Below are positions 25,592 through 33,039 of a DNA stretch of 41,020 nt, piece by piece. Position numbers and translations under genes: made by a program. The first letter of the stretch is position 1, and each line of letters opens with the position of its first letter. Source of the DNA: Paludibacteraceae bacterium (GTDB lineage Bacteria; Bacteroidota; Bacteroidia; Bacteroidales; Paludibacteraceae); the NCBI GenBank assembly GCA_017467185.1, contig JAFTSS010000076.1, positions 1 through 41,020 of the forward strand, written 5' to 3'. Under the pieces are notes generated by a model. That model saw only the letters and a program-made list of their open reading frames with translations. It searched no databases and was not told the origin of the DNA.

Positions 25592-26878
25592 TTAATCTTT
25601 TAATCGTACAGTGAATTTACATTTCCATTTGTTGAAATATAGATTTTGTGTTTCTGTTTCGCATTCTCCGCGTTGAAAATCTACAGTTTCTGAGCGTTCG
25701 AATCTTTTTGTTGGTGCTAATTCTGCGCCCCAATCGGTATTTATAATCAATCTGTAGGCATCCATTCCACCAAAATAGAAATAACGCTCAGCGTCTGTTT
25801 TGCCCCACGATTGTACGCCAAACGAAGGGTCAACTGGTATCCAGCCCATACCTTCGATGTATATTTCACACCAATCGTGTAGGTTGTCCCATCCTGGATG
25901 CAACATAAAGCCACTTTGCCAGCGTGCAGGTATGCCTTTGTAGCGACACATAGCGATGTAGAGTAGCGTTACTTGTCCGCAATCGCCGTGGCAGTTATCT
26001 ATCACATACTCAGGTATGTTGGGAATGATGCTATATTCGCATGCTCCTGCCCATGGGTATAATTCGCGTATGGCTACGAATAGTTTTCGTGCTTGGTAGT
26101 ATGGTCTTTTTTCTTTGCCTACAATACTGTCTGCCAATGCTTTTACTTTATCTGTAAACAAACAATGCGGCGCTCTTTCTGTTAAATATTGCTTTAGTTC
26201 AGGATTGTTAGTATCGGCTTTTTTGTGTTTAAAACACTTAGGTAGAGGATTATATTCGGCGTAAGTTGTAAAGTTGTACACAATGTTGAACATTGTTGTG
26301 TCGTGTGCATCGTAATTACCCTCCATATATGCCACCGAGTGTGCACCTGTGTTTATTTCTACATTTCTATTAAACCGTGTTATTGCACAATCGGTTTGTC
26401 GGCGTTGATTTGTTTGAGGCATTGGGAGCCATACTTTTATCAACTCTCCGTTTCTTAATCCTGATTGAGGTGTTAGGTATAATTTGAAATCGAATTCCCA
26501 ATTGTGTTTAGCGTATAAGTTGTTGGTTGTTTTATTGCCTGTTTTCGACAATACTTGTTTTATGTGTTGTTTTGTTACTTTATCTCTACCTGCACGCTCT
26601 TTTCCTTCGAGGCTTGTTTTTAGTGCTTTTGCCTCTGGGTCTATTCTGAATAGATTTTCATCAGCACGGCGGAAATACCATTTTTTGCCATCTATTATTG
26701 TATATTCCAATGCTTTACTCTCTTCCCACTTTGCTATTTGTATTGAATCTACATCGGGGTAGTACTTTTGTATGTACGGCAGTAAGTCCGATAATTGTTT
26801 GTTGAAGTCAATTGCCGTTCTGCGTTCTATCTCTTGTGGAGTTAGTATTGTGAATAGTATGAGAAGTAGATTAAGCAT
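25592..26878 (-). CDS. Secreted transglutaminase-like (papain-fold) protein
   Basis: I start the gene at ATG 26878 (428 residues); a TTG two codons earlier gives the longer frame. A short signal peptide MLNLLLILFTILTPQ precedes a long N-terminal region. The transglutaminase core has the triad Cys300 (CHGDCGQVTLL), His334 (DNLHDWCEIYIEG) and Asp350 (WIPVDPSFG) with family spacing, plus the preceding KARKLFVAIRELYPW and IPARWQSGFM. Members of this superfamily act as proteases, transamidases or amidases; the reaction here is not determined. It lies 45 bp after nrdG in a repeat tract (26885-26928), so it is probably transcribed with nrdG. Confidence 0.87.
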   Translation of the reverse strand: MLNLLLILFTILTPQEIERRTAIDFNKQLSDLLPYIQKYYPDVDSIQIAKWEESKALEYTIIDGKKWYFRRADENLFRIDPEAKALKTSLEGKERAGRDKVTKQHIKQVLSKTGNKTTNNLYAKHNWEFDFKLYLTPQSGLRNGELIKVWLPMPQTNQRRQTDCAITRFNRNVEINTGAHSVAYMEGNYDAHDTTMFNIVYNFTTYAEYNPLPKCFKHKKADTNNPELKQYLTERAPHCLFTDKVKALADSIVGKEKRPYYQARKLFVAIRELYPWAGACEYSIIPNIPEYVIDNCHGDCGQVTLLYIAMCRYKGIPARWQSGFMLHPGWDNLHDWCEIYIEGMGWIPVDPSFGVQSWGKTDAERYFYFGGMDAYRLIINTDWGAELAPTKRFERSETVDFQRGECETETQNLYFNKWKCKFTVRLKD

Positions 26879-26929
26879 TATCAATTAGGAATGAGGAATT
26901 AGGAATGAGGAGTTAGGAATGAGGAATTC
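26879..26929. repeat. GAATGAGGAATTAGG tandem repeat between nrdG and transglutaminase gene
   Basis: AATTAGGAATGAGGAATTAG followed by GAATGAGGAGTTAGGAATGAGGAATTC, six copies of a 7-8 bp word. It is the reverse-complement form of the tracts at 17545-17582 and 38163-38198. Confidence 0.85.
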
Positions 26930-27466
26930 TTAATTATTAACTCTTTTGTATTTTATCAATAATGGCGATAGAAGATTCATTGGTTCGTATATTACAATCT
27001 CACCTTTTTCGAAGGTTTTTTTTACGTCAATTAGACGTTGATTGCTACTGCCACGGAACAATAGATTCTCGTCTTTCAAAGCCAATTCAAATTGTCCATC
27101 TACCAATACGTCAATGTTTTGGAGTAGGGGCAATGCCTTTGGTTTTTTGAGTAATTGCTCAATTTTGTAACCTGTGTAGCACCAAATGTTTTTATTGCTT
27201 TTTGTTTTGATTATAGATGCCAATTCAGCGAATGCTTCCATCTGAAACATTGGGTCACCACCGCTGAAAGTAATATCTTCGTCAGTAGATAACAATCGGT
27301 TTGCAATCTCTTCCACTTGCACCATTGTGCCATAATTTATATCCCACGATTGAGGGTTATGGCATCCCTTGCAATGATGTCCGCATCCTGCACTATACAC
27401 CGTAGTTCTCAATCCTGGACCATCCACCGAAGTTGATTCAACAATCTTTATAACCGATATCTCCAT
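26930..27466 (-). CDS. nrdG: Anaerobic ribonucleotide reductase activating protein (radical SAM)
   Basis: Generates the glycyl radical on NrdD using S-adenosylmethionine and a 4Fe-4S cluster. 178 residues; cluster cysteines Cys28, Cys32 and Cys35 in CGHHCKGC, followed by the SAM-binding FSGGDPM. The length fits the class III activase. It lies 236 bp downstream of nrdD on the same strand. Between them is a 35-nt inverted repeat at 27575-27609 that may form an RNA hairpin. Confidence 0.95.
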   Translation of the reverse strand: MEISVIKIVESTSVDGPGLRTTVYSAGCGHHCKGCHNPQSWDINYGTMVQVEEIANRLLSTDEDITFSGGDPMFQMEAFAELASIIKTKSNKNIWCYTGYKIEQLLKKPKALPLLQNIDVLVDGQFELALKDENLLFRGSSNQRLIDVKKTFEKGEIVIYEPMNLLSPLLIKYKRVNN

Positions 27467-27702
27467 TGTATTATATTTTTGCTAAACAGAAGTACATATT
27501 TTTTTATGAGGTTTTGTTCTAATTGTTAGTTTTTCTGCGTGTTTAGATTTATGTGGTTATCTTTGAGTTTGCGATAAGTACAGAATAAATGATTTATGGT
27601 ATGTACTTAAAAAAGCGATTGTCCAAACAGCATTATGAAGTAGCACTTTGTATTGTCAACCAATAAACAATAAAATTTGTACTTTTGTTAAAATAAAAAA
27701 GA
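27467..27702 (-). promoter_or_regulatory. Gap between nrdD and nrdG with hairpin at 27575-27609
   Basis: TAAGTACA (27575-27582) pairs with TGTACTTA (27602-27609); inside, ATAAAT (27585-27590) pairs with ATTTAT (27592-27597). It could be a transcript hairpin or an operator. It is not followed by a clear T-run on either strand, so it does not look like a standard terminator. No TAnnTTTG box was found for nrdG here, so co-transcription with nrdD is likely. Confidence 0.45.
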
Positions 27703-29937
27703 TTAATTGTGAACAACTCTGTCTTTTAATTCTGCCAATTTAGCTGAATTCCAGCGGTCAGTAGTACCTACGAGATAACCAGTGATGCGTTGTAATTTGT
27801 CAATATTAGTGCTACCACATTTTGGGCAAACCTCCAATCCATCCACTGCATCTTCGTGACCGCAATTTAGGCAACGATTTCTGTTGTGGTTCACCGAGCC
27901 ATAACCGATATCGTATTTGTCCATCAAGTCAACGATTTGCATGATTGATTGAGGGTTGTGTGTAGCATCACCGTCGATTTCTACATAGAAAATATGACCA
28001 CCACCTGTCAATTTGTGATAAGGTGCTTCTACTTCAGCTTTGTGGCGTGCGCTACATTTGTAGTACACAGGCACGTGGTTCGAGTTTGTATAGTAGTCTT
28101 TATCTGTTACGCCTTCGATAATGCCGAATTTCTTTTTGTCGAAACGAGTAAATCTGCCCGAAAGACCTTCGGCAGGAGTAGCCAAAATACTATAGTTGTG
28201 GTGATACTCCTCGCTGAATTCGTTCACGCGGTCGCGCATGTAGCCGATGATTTTCAAACCTAACTCTTGAGCCTCATCCGATTCGCCATGATGTTTGCCG
28301 ATGAGAGCAATCAAACATTCTGCCAATCCAATGAAACCGATACCGAGCGTACCTTGATTGATAACCGACTCGATAGTGTCGTTTGGTTTCAAATTTTCAG
28401 AGCCATTCCAGAGTGTTGACATCAATAGTGGAAATTGTTTTGCACGAGCAGTTTTTTGGAAATTAAAGCGTTCGTGCAATTGGCGAGCAGTGAGTACCAA
28501 CAACTCATCCAATTTAGCCATAAATGCGTTAATGCGCGACTCTTTGTTTTCTATCTCACGGCATTCCAATGCCAAACGCACAATGTTTATAGTCGAGAAT
28601 GAGATATTGCCACGTCCAATCGATGTTTTTTCGCCAAAACGATTTTCAAATACACGAGTGCGGCAACCCATTGTAGCCACTTCATATTTATAGCGTTCTG
28701 GGTCGTTGATGTCCCATTTTTCGTGATGGTTGAACGGCGCATCCAAGTTCACAAAGTTAGGGAAAAATCTGCGTGCACTCACTTGGCAAGCCAATTCATA
28801 CAAGTCGTAGTTGCGGTCCTCAGGCAAATAGCTCACGCCACGTTTCTTTTTCCATATTTGAATAGGGAATATTGCAGTACCACCATTGCCCACGCCACGA
28901 TATGTGCTACATAACAATTCGCGGATAATACAACGCCCTTCTGCTGAAGTATCAGTGCCATAGTTAATTGAACTGAACACTACTTGGTTACCACCGCGCG
29001 AATGTATCGTATTCATATTGTGAATGAAAGCCTCCATCGACTGATGTACACGTTTTACGGTTTGGTTGATAGCATGCTGTTTGATGCGTTCCAAACCTTG
29101 CAAGAAATCGAGGTCGCGAGTGATATAGTCGTCGATTTCAACGTCGTATAGCGAGTCGTATTTTTCGCCAGTCAACTCCTCTAATTTCTTTATTTCTTCT
29201 TTATAACTTGCTCTTACGTATGGTGCTAAATAGAAGTCGAATGCAGGTATTGCTTGTCCGCCATGCATCTCGTTTTGAGCAGTTTCCATCGAAATACAAC
29301 CTAAGATTGAAGCGGTCTCGATGCGTTTAGCAGGGCGACTTTCGCCATGACCAGCAAACAATCCGTGTTTCAATAGTTTGTCAAGTGGGTGTTGTACGCA
29401 AGTGAGCGATTTAGTAGGGTAGTAATCTTTGTCGTGGATATGTATGTAGTTGTTTTTCACCGCCTCACGCACTTCGGTTGATAGCAAATAGTCATCAACG
29501 AAAGGTTTAGTTGTTTCCGATGCAAATTTCATCATCATGCCCGCAGGGGTATCGGCATTCATGTTTGCGTTTTCGCGTGTGATGTCGTTGTTCTTGGTGT
29601 CGATGATTTCGAGGAACATATCACGAGTTTTCGAGCGACGAGCAATCGAACGTTTATCACGATAAGCAATATAACGTTTTGCTACATCTTTGCGCGAAGA
29701 TTTCATGAGTTCCAATTCTACCATGTCTTGAATCTCTTCTACGCTCATTTGTTCTTTACCTTTATAGGCAATGCGGTCGGCAATTTGGCAAAGCAATGCA
29801 TCGTCCTCACCCATATCGGTGCTCATCATTGCTTTACGAATAGCTGCCTTAATTTTTTCCTCGTTGAAACCAACGATACGACCATCCCTTTTGACTACTG
29901 TTTGAATCATATTCTTTTGATTTGAAATTTGAACCAT
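27703..29937 (-). CDS. nrdD: Anaerobic ribonucleoside-triphosphate reductase (class III)
   Basis: Makes deoxyribonucleotides without oxygen. 744 residues: N-terminal ATP-cone (VVKRDGRIVGFNEEKIKAAI and following, about 13-100), the barrel core with HIHDKDYYP and CTRVFENR-type motifs, C-terminal zinc site Cys689, Cys692, Cys704, Cys707 and the glycyl-radical segment RITGYLVG with Gly720 expected to carry the radical. Met10 (29910) is an alternative start that begins just before the ATP-cone; the longer form is used here. It has its own promoter at 30167-30197 with a roughly 220-nt leader. NrdG follows downstream. Confidence 0.96.
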   Translation of the reverse strand: MVQISNQKNMIQTVVKRDGRIVGFNEEKIKAAIRKAMMSTDMGEDDALLCQIADRIAYKGKEQMSVEEIQDMVELELMKSSRKDVAKRYIAYRDKRSIARRSKTRDMFLEIIDTKNNDITRENANMNADTPAGMMMKFASETTKPFVDDYLLSTEVREAVKNNYIHIHDKDYYPTKSLTCVQHPLDKLLKHGLFAGHGESRPAKRIETASILGCISMETAQNEMHGGQAIPAFDFYLAPYVRASYKEEIKKLEELTGEKYDSLYDVEIDDYITRDLDFLQGLERIKQHAINQTVKRVHQSMEAFIHNMNTIHSRGGNQVVFSSINYGTDTSAEGRCIIRELLCSTYRGVGNGGTAIFPIQIWKKKRGVSYLPEDRNYDLYELACQVSARRFFPNFVNLDAPFNHHEKWDINDPERYKYEVATMGCRTRVFENRFGEKTSIGRGNISFSTINIVRLALECREIENKESRINAFMAKLDELLVLTARQLHERFNFQKTARAKQFPLLMSTLWNGSENLKPNDTIESVINQGTLGIGFIGLAECLIALIGKHHGESDEAQELGLKIIGYMRDRVNEFSEEYHHNYSILATPAEGLSGRFTRFDKKKFGIIEGVTDKDYYTNSNHVPVYYKCSARHKAEVEAPYHKLTGGGHIFYVEIDGDATHNPQSIMQIVDLMDKYDIGYGSVNHNRNRCLNCGHEDAVDGLEVCPKCGSTNIDKLQRITGYLVGTTDRWNSAKLAELKDRVVHN

Positions 29938-30160
29938 CGGTCTTTGAGCCTTTGGAGATAAAAAGTTATTTGGTTAGTACCATTTTGTAGTGAAAAAGTA
30001 TTAAATTTCAACTTTCAACTTTCAATTTTTGCGATAAGTGAGAGCAATCAAACTTGTTTGAATTGCCGAACGGAGCAAAAATCTTGAGCAAAGCAAAAAA
30101 CTTTCAACTAAAAAATGCATTAAGTGTTTGAAAATGTGCAACTCTTTAGAAAATTGCAAG
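29938..30160 (-). promoter_or_regulatory. Long 5' leader of nrdD
   Basis: About 220 nt between the predicted start and the nrdD ATG. It contains a TTTCAACTTTCAACTTTCAA word repeat (30006-30025) and a possible hairpin in CAATCAAACTTGTTTGAATTG (arms CAAT/ATTG and CAAAC/GTTTG, near 30047-30064). No known riboswitch family was recognised. Confidence 0.4.
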
Positions 30161-30166
30161 TGACAA

Positions 30167-30197
30167 CAAAGTTATAAAAATTTCCCGAAATAGACAA
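30167..30197 (-). promoter_or_regulatory. Promoter of nrdD
   Basis: Minus strand: TTG (30197-30195), 20-bp spacer, TAACTTTG (30174-30167). A near-ideal match to the Bacteroidota consensus. Confidence 0.85.
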
Positions 30198-30218
30198 TAA
30201 TGAAATGCTATAAAAATA

Positions 30219-30297
30219 AAAAGTTTTCCAAAATAATTTTTATGTTGTTGATTTTTAAGGTTTTAATTTTTGTGATTTACGGAAAAGTTTTCCAAAA
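30219..30297. repeat. Two copies of AAAAGTTTTCCAAAA
   Basis: The 15-mer occurs at 30219-30233 and 30283-30297. The second is embedded in the palindrome GGAAAAGTTTTCC (30281-30293). They lie upstream of the nrdD promoter and could be a duplicated operator; this is inference only. Confidence 0.5.
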
Positions 30298-30400
30298 GTA
30301 AAAATTGTGTAAATGTGGGATGGTGTTTGCTTTGAGTGTTTTTATTGTGGTTTATAGTGTGTTAGTGTTTTTTTGTTTGATTTTAGGTATATGCTTAATG

Positions 30401-30498
30401 TAGGGACACGGCATGCCGTGTCCGTTTCAGTTGAAAAGTCGAATGTTATGTTATCGTAGGGACGCACGGCTCGTGCGTCCGATTAGCCGTCAGGCTAA
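30401..30498. repeat. Pair of TAGGGAC palindromic repeats and a short hairpin
   Basis: First unit: GGACACGGCATGCCGTGTCC at 30404-30423, a perfect 20-bp palindrome. Second unit: GGACGCACG (30460-30468), 3-bp loop, CGTGCGTCC (30472-30480). Each is preceded by TAGG. Then TTAGCC/GGCTAA (30483-30498). These GC-rich palindromes contrast with the AT-rich surroundings and look like REP/MITE-type units. A small open frame through this area (30413-30679) reads the palindromes and is not considered a gene. Confidence 0.7.
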
Positions 30499-30514
30499 AA
30501 AACTAAATAGCGAA

Positions 30515-30600
30515 GCGTCTAGATCTTCTAAATATTCTAGAAAAACCATACTTACCGAAAAATCTAGAATATCAGGCATTCCAGAATATTCGCATAAAAA
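30515..30600. repeat. TCTAGA/ATATTC word repeat
   Basis: GCGTCTAGATCTTCTAAATA, TTCTAGAAAAACC, AAATCTAGAATATCAGGC and ATTCCAGAATATTCGC: imperfect copies of TCTAGAATATTC in both orientations. It resembles the words at 20095-20185. No gene is seen here. Confidence 0.55.
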
Positions 30601-30738
30601 CAACCTTTTCAACATCCTCTTTTTAACTAAACAGACAAATAATCCTTATCTAGCACGCAAAAAAATCCTTCTTTTTTAGTATTTGCGCAAGCAAAATATT
30701 TCAAAAAAACTTATATCAAAAAAATATTCCTAAAAACC

Positions 30739-30769
30739 TTGCTCAATCCAAAAATAATCTTTACCTTTG
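30739..30769 (+). promoter_or_regulatory. Promoter of structured RNA 2
   Basis: TTG (30739-30741), 20-bp spacer, TACCTTTG (30762-30769): a near-ideal Bacteroidota promoter. Predicted transcription start near 30776. Confidence 0.88.
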
Positions 30770-30775
30770 CGTTTG

Positions 30776-30987
30776 ACATATGATACACCTAAGTGGGTCA
30801 TTCTTGGTGTATCAATTTATAGCATTTTTGCTCATTTCTTCTAATGTTAAAGTTTGGCGACTTAATGAGATGAAGGAATAAGTTGAAAAATGCTCACGTA
30901 TAATAGCGTGAGCTTAACTTATTCGTATCTCAAGGTCACGCCAAACACCTAACATTAGCGAGAAAGTTAAGTTCTCGCTTTTTTTTT
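30776..30987 (+). ncRNA. Structured RNA, copy 2 (GTTTGGCG/CGCCAAAC rod with terminator)
   Basis: Same architecture as 15842-16083. 5' hairpin TGATACACC/GGTGTATCA (30781-30789 with 30806-30814); small AGCA/TGCT (30821-30832); rod with CTAATGTTA/TAACATTAG (30841-30849 with 30950-30958), GTTTGGCG/CGCCAAAC (30852-30859 with 30939-30946), then GAGAT/ATCTC, GAATAAGTT/AACTTATTC and apical GCTCACG/CGTGAGC. A perfect terminator follows. Sequence shared with copy 1 is limited to AAAGTTTGGCGACT, AATGCTC, the apical loop stem and ACGCCAAACACC; the other stems differ in sequence but keep pairing. The ATG of the LRR-TonB gene is only 55 bp beyond the T-run. Confidence 0.85.
30958..30987 (+). terminator. 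Terminator of RNA copy 2
   Basis: GCGAGAA (30958-30964), loop AGTTAAG, TTCTCGC (30972-30978), nine T. A perfect 7-bp stem. Its first G overlaps the last base of the rod's outer stem (TAACATTAG), so the rod and terminator could compete. Confidence 0.9.
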
Positions 30988-31042
30988 GTACCTATATTTA
31001 TAATTTATAAAAGTTGTGCCCGACACATATAAGGGTTTTGTT

Positions 31043-32437
31043 ATGAAAAAGATTTTATGTTTGTCTTTTATTTTAACTATTATATCTTTGGATGTATTTG
31101 CGCAAAAAGATATTATAACAATTGATAATGTTAAATATAAACTTAATCAGACAACGCAAACAGCCAAGGTTATATATGCAAAAAATCAAAAAGTTATAAC
31201 TATTCCCAATTCTATTTCTAATAAAAAAGTTACTTATACTGTAAATTCAATTGCAGAGAGTGCTTTTGAAGATAATGATAAATTAAATAAATTATCGCTA
31301 CCATCAACTATTTCCTCTATAGCTAATTATGCTTTTTTTAATTGTACTAATCTTGATTCTGTTTTTATTCAGGATATATCTTTTTGGTTTGATGTCAATT
31401 TTGGAAATCACTTTTCTAATCCTTTATATTATGGGGGTAGTCTCTATATTGCTAATCAAAAGGTTACAGAAATTACATTTCCCGATACCATAACTTATAT
31501 TAATAACTATATATTTTGTGGTTATAATGGTTTAAAATCAGTTACGCTATCTAAAGTAACTCAAAAAATTGGTTTTGCCGCTTTTTATAAATGTGAATCT
31601 CTTGATTCTGTTTATATACCTAATAGTGTAACTCATATTGGTCATGCTGCTTTTTATAAATGTTCAAATCTCAATTTTAATCATATTGACAATAATGTTA
31701 TTTATGTTGGTCCTAATGCATTTACTAATACAAAATGGGATAAAAATTTATCCGAAAATGGAACTATTTATATAGGAAAAAGTTTATATATGTATGCTAA
31801 AGACGCATGTGGTTCTATTTCTATAGAAGAAGGAATTACTCAAATTCATAATAATGCTTTTGAGAATTGTAAGAATATTACATATATTATTTTACCTTCG
31901 ACAATAAAATATATTGAATCGTCTGCATTAAAAAATTGTACATCTTTGGAAAGAATTGCATTTAAATCTTTTGAACCTCCGATTATGCGCTCTAATGTCC
32001 TTTATAACGTAAGTATAATTACTCCTCGTAATGCAACTGAAGCATATAGACAAGCAATCAATGTGGATAATGATACAATATTTTCAATTAAATGTTCTGA
32101 AAAAGTTTTAATAGATAATGATGATATAACATCAGAAGGCAATGCTGAGCCTGAGTTTCCTGGTGGTCTGACTGCTTTGATGAATTATTTTGCAAAAAAT
32201 GTAAAATATCCCAAAGATGCATATCAAAAAGGAATTCAAGGTCGTGTGATATGTCGATTCACTATAAATAAGGATGGTTCTGTTTCAGATGTAGAGATTG
32301 TTAAAAAAGTTTATTCTTCTTTAGACGCAGAGGCTGTACGTCTTATAAAAAATATGTCAAAAAAATGGAAACCTGGTATGCAAAATGGAATATTTGTAAG
32401 ATGTAAATATACAGTTCCAATTTCTTTTAGATTTTAA
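31043..32437 (+). CDS. Secreted BspA-type LRR protein fused to a TonB C-terminal domain
   Basis: The start is taken at ATG 31043 (464 residues); the longer frame uses a GTG and has no export signal at its tip. Signal peptide MKKILCLSFILTIISLDVFAQ. Residues about 50-330 hold BspA-type (LRR_5) repeats with the cores NSIAESAFEDNDKL, SSIANYAFFNCTNL, KIGFAAFYKCESL, HIGHAAFYKCSNL, YVGPNAFTNTKW, QIHNNAFENCKNI and YIESSALKNCTSL, separated by ~23-residue units. Residues 370-464 (PEFPGGLTALMNYFAKNVKYP ... RVICRFTINKDGSVSDVEIVKKV ... WKPGMQNG) are a TonB C-terminal domain. The usual N-terminal membrane anchor and Pro-rich arm of TonB are missing. Translation follows RNA copy 2 with no separate promoter visible. 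Confidence 0.87.
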   Translation: MKKILCLSFILTIISLDVFAQKDIITIDNVKYKLNQTTQTAKVIYAKNQKVITIPNSISNKKVTYTVNSIAESAFEDNDKLNKLSLPSTISSIANYAFFNCTNLDSVFIQDISFWFDVNFGNHFSNPLYYGGSLYIANQKVTEITFPDTITYINNYIFCGYNGLKSVTLSKVTQKIGFAAFYKCESLDSVYIPNSVTHIGHAAFYKCSNLNFNHIDNNVIYVGPNAFTNTKWDKNLSENGTIYIGKSLYMYAKDACGSISIEEGITQIHNNAFENCKNITYIILPSTIKYIESSALKNCTSLERIAFKSFEPPIMRSNVLYNVSIITPRNATEAYRQAINVDNDTIFSIKCSEKVLIDNDDITSEGNAEPEFPGGLTALMNYFAKNVKYPKDAYQKGIQGRVICRFTINKDGSVSDVEIVKKVYSSLDAEAVRLIKNMSKKWKPGMQNGIFVRCKYTVPISFRF

Positions 32438-32625
32438 TAGATTATCTCTTTTTTGTATATTCTCGGATTTATGTTTTGAACAAAAAAAGGTTAAAAACTA
32501 TCGGTGTACGATCGTCCCTATGGGATTTTTCACCAAATATATAAACATTAATGTGAACCTAAGCGAGTTCCATAACATTGATGTTTAAACAATGAGAACT
32601 CGTATAATTTTTAAATTTTTTTATT
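32438..32625 (+). promoter_or_regulatory. Leader of the HWPGG membrane protein with attenuator-like hairpin
   Basis: GCGAGTTC (32563-32570) pairs with GAACTCGT (32596-32603); inside, CATTG (32576-32580) pairs with CAATG (32590-32594). A T-rich stretch (ATAATTTTTAAATTTTTTT) follows, 22 nt before the ATG. This may be a terminator/attenuator. Upstream, GTACGATCGTCCCTA (32506-32520) is a minus-oriented, degenerate relative of the TAGGGAC palindromes at 30401-30480. No TAnnTTTG box was found. Confidence 0.5.
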
Positions 32626-32955
32626 ATGTCAAACACAATTAAGCGTTTTTTGTGCGCTGATGCTGCACTAATTTTGTTAGGAGCTATTTTCCGTATTTGT
32701 CATTGGCCTGGTGGTGGCATTACCTTATTTGTTGGTGCATGCTTTGGTATTATTCTATTGCTTTGTGCTGCATTTTGCTCTCGTCCAATCAAAGCTTTGA
32801 AAGTATTATTCTGTTTAGAAGGTGTACTTTTTATCATTGGCTACTTTTTTAAACTTTTCCATTGGCCAGGCGGTACATTTATCTTCCTTGTTACTTGCAT
32901 ATTGGGTATTGTTCTTTTGCTTTACTCCGCAATTTTCCATAAATTTGATAAATAA
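32626..32955 (+). CDS. Four-helix membrane protein with duplicated HWPGG (GldL-like) module
   Basis: 109 residues, nearly all hydrophobic, four predicted membrane helices. It is an internal duplication: LLGAIFRICHWPGGGITLFVGACFGIILLLCAAF (about 17-50) against IIGYFFKLFHWPGGTFIFLVTCILGIVLLLYSAIF (70-104), each with F-(R/K)-(I/L)-x-HWPGG (HWPGG at 26-30 and 79-83). The motif resembles the helix-turn-helix entry of GldL (gliding/T9SS motor, with FKI-x-HWPGA), and similar motifs occur in small Bacteroidota membrane proteins. The long cytoplasmic domain of GldL is absent. Function unknown. The gene ends at a GAGGGTGTG/CACACCCTC terminator. Confidence 0.8.
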   Translation: MSNTIKRFLCADAALILLGAIFRICHWPGGGITLFVGACFGIILLLCAAFCSRPIKALKVLFCLEGVLFIIGYFFKLFHWPGGTFIFLVTCILGIVLLLYSAIFHKFDK

Positions 32956-32959
32956 CAAA

Positions 32960-32992
32960 GAGGGTGTGCCTATTTTGACACACCCTCATTTT
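32960..32992 (+). terminator. Intrinsic terminator after the HWPGG protein gene
   Basis: GAGGGTGTG (32960-32968), 10-nt loop, CACACCCTC (32979-32987), then ATTTTG. The stem is perfect over 9 bp; the T-run is short. Confidence 0.75.
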
Positions 32993-33039
32993 GAAGGATA
33001 TTGACATTATTGATATTATTGCTATGTCGCCATTTGAAA

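Noticed and set aside
30413-30679. 88-residue plus-strand open frame through the palindromic repeats
   Set aside because: It begins inside a palindromic repeat, reads through word repeats, has no recognisable domain or signal and no promoter; treated as repeat sequence.
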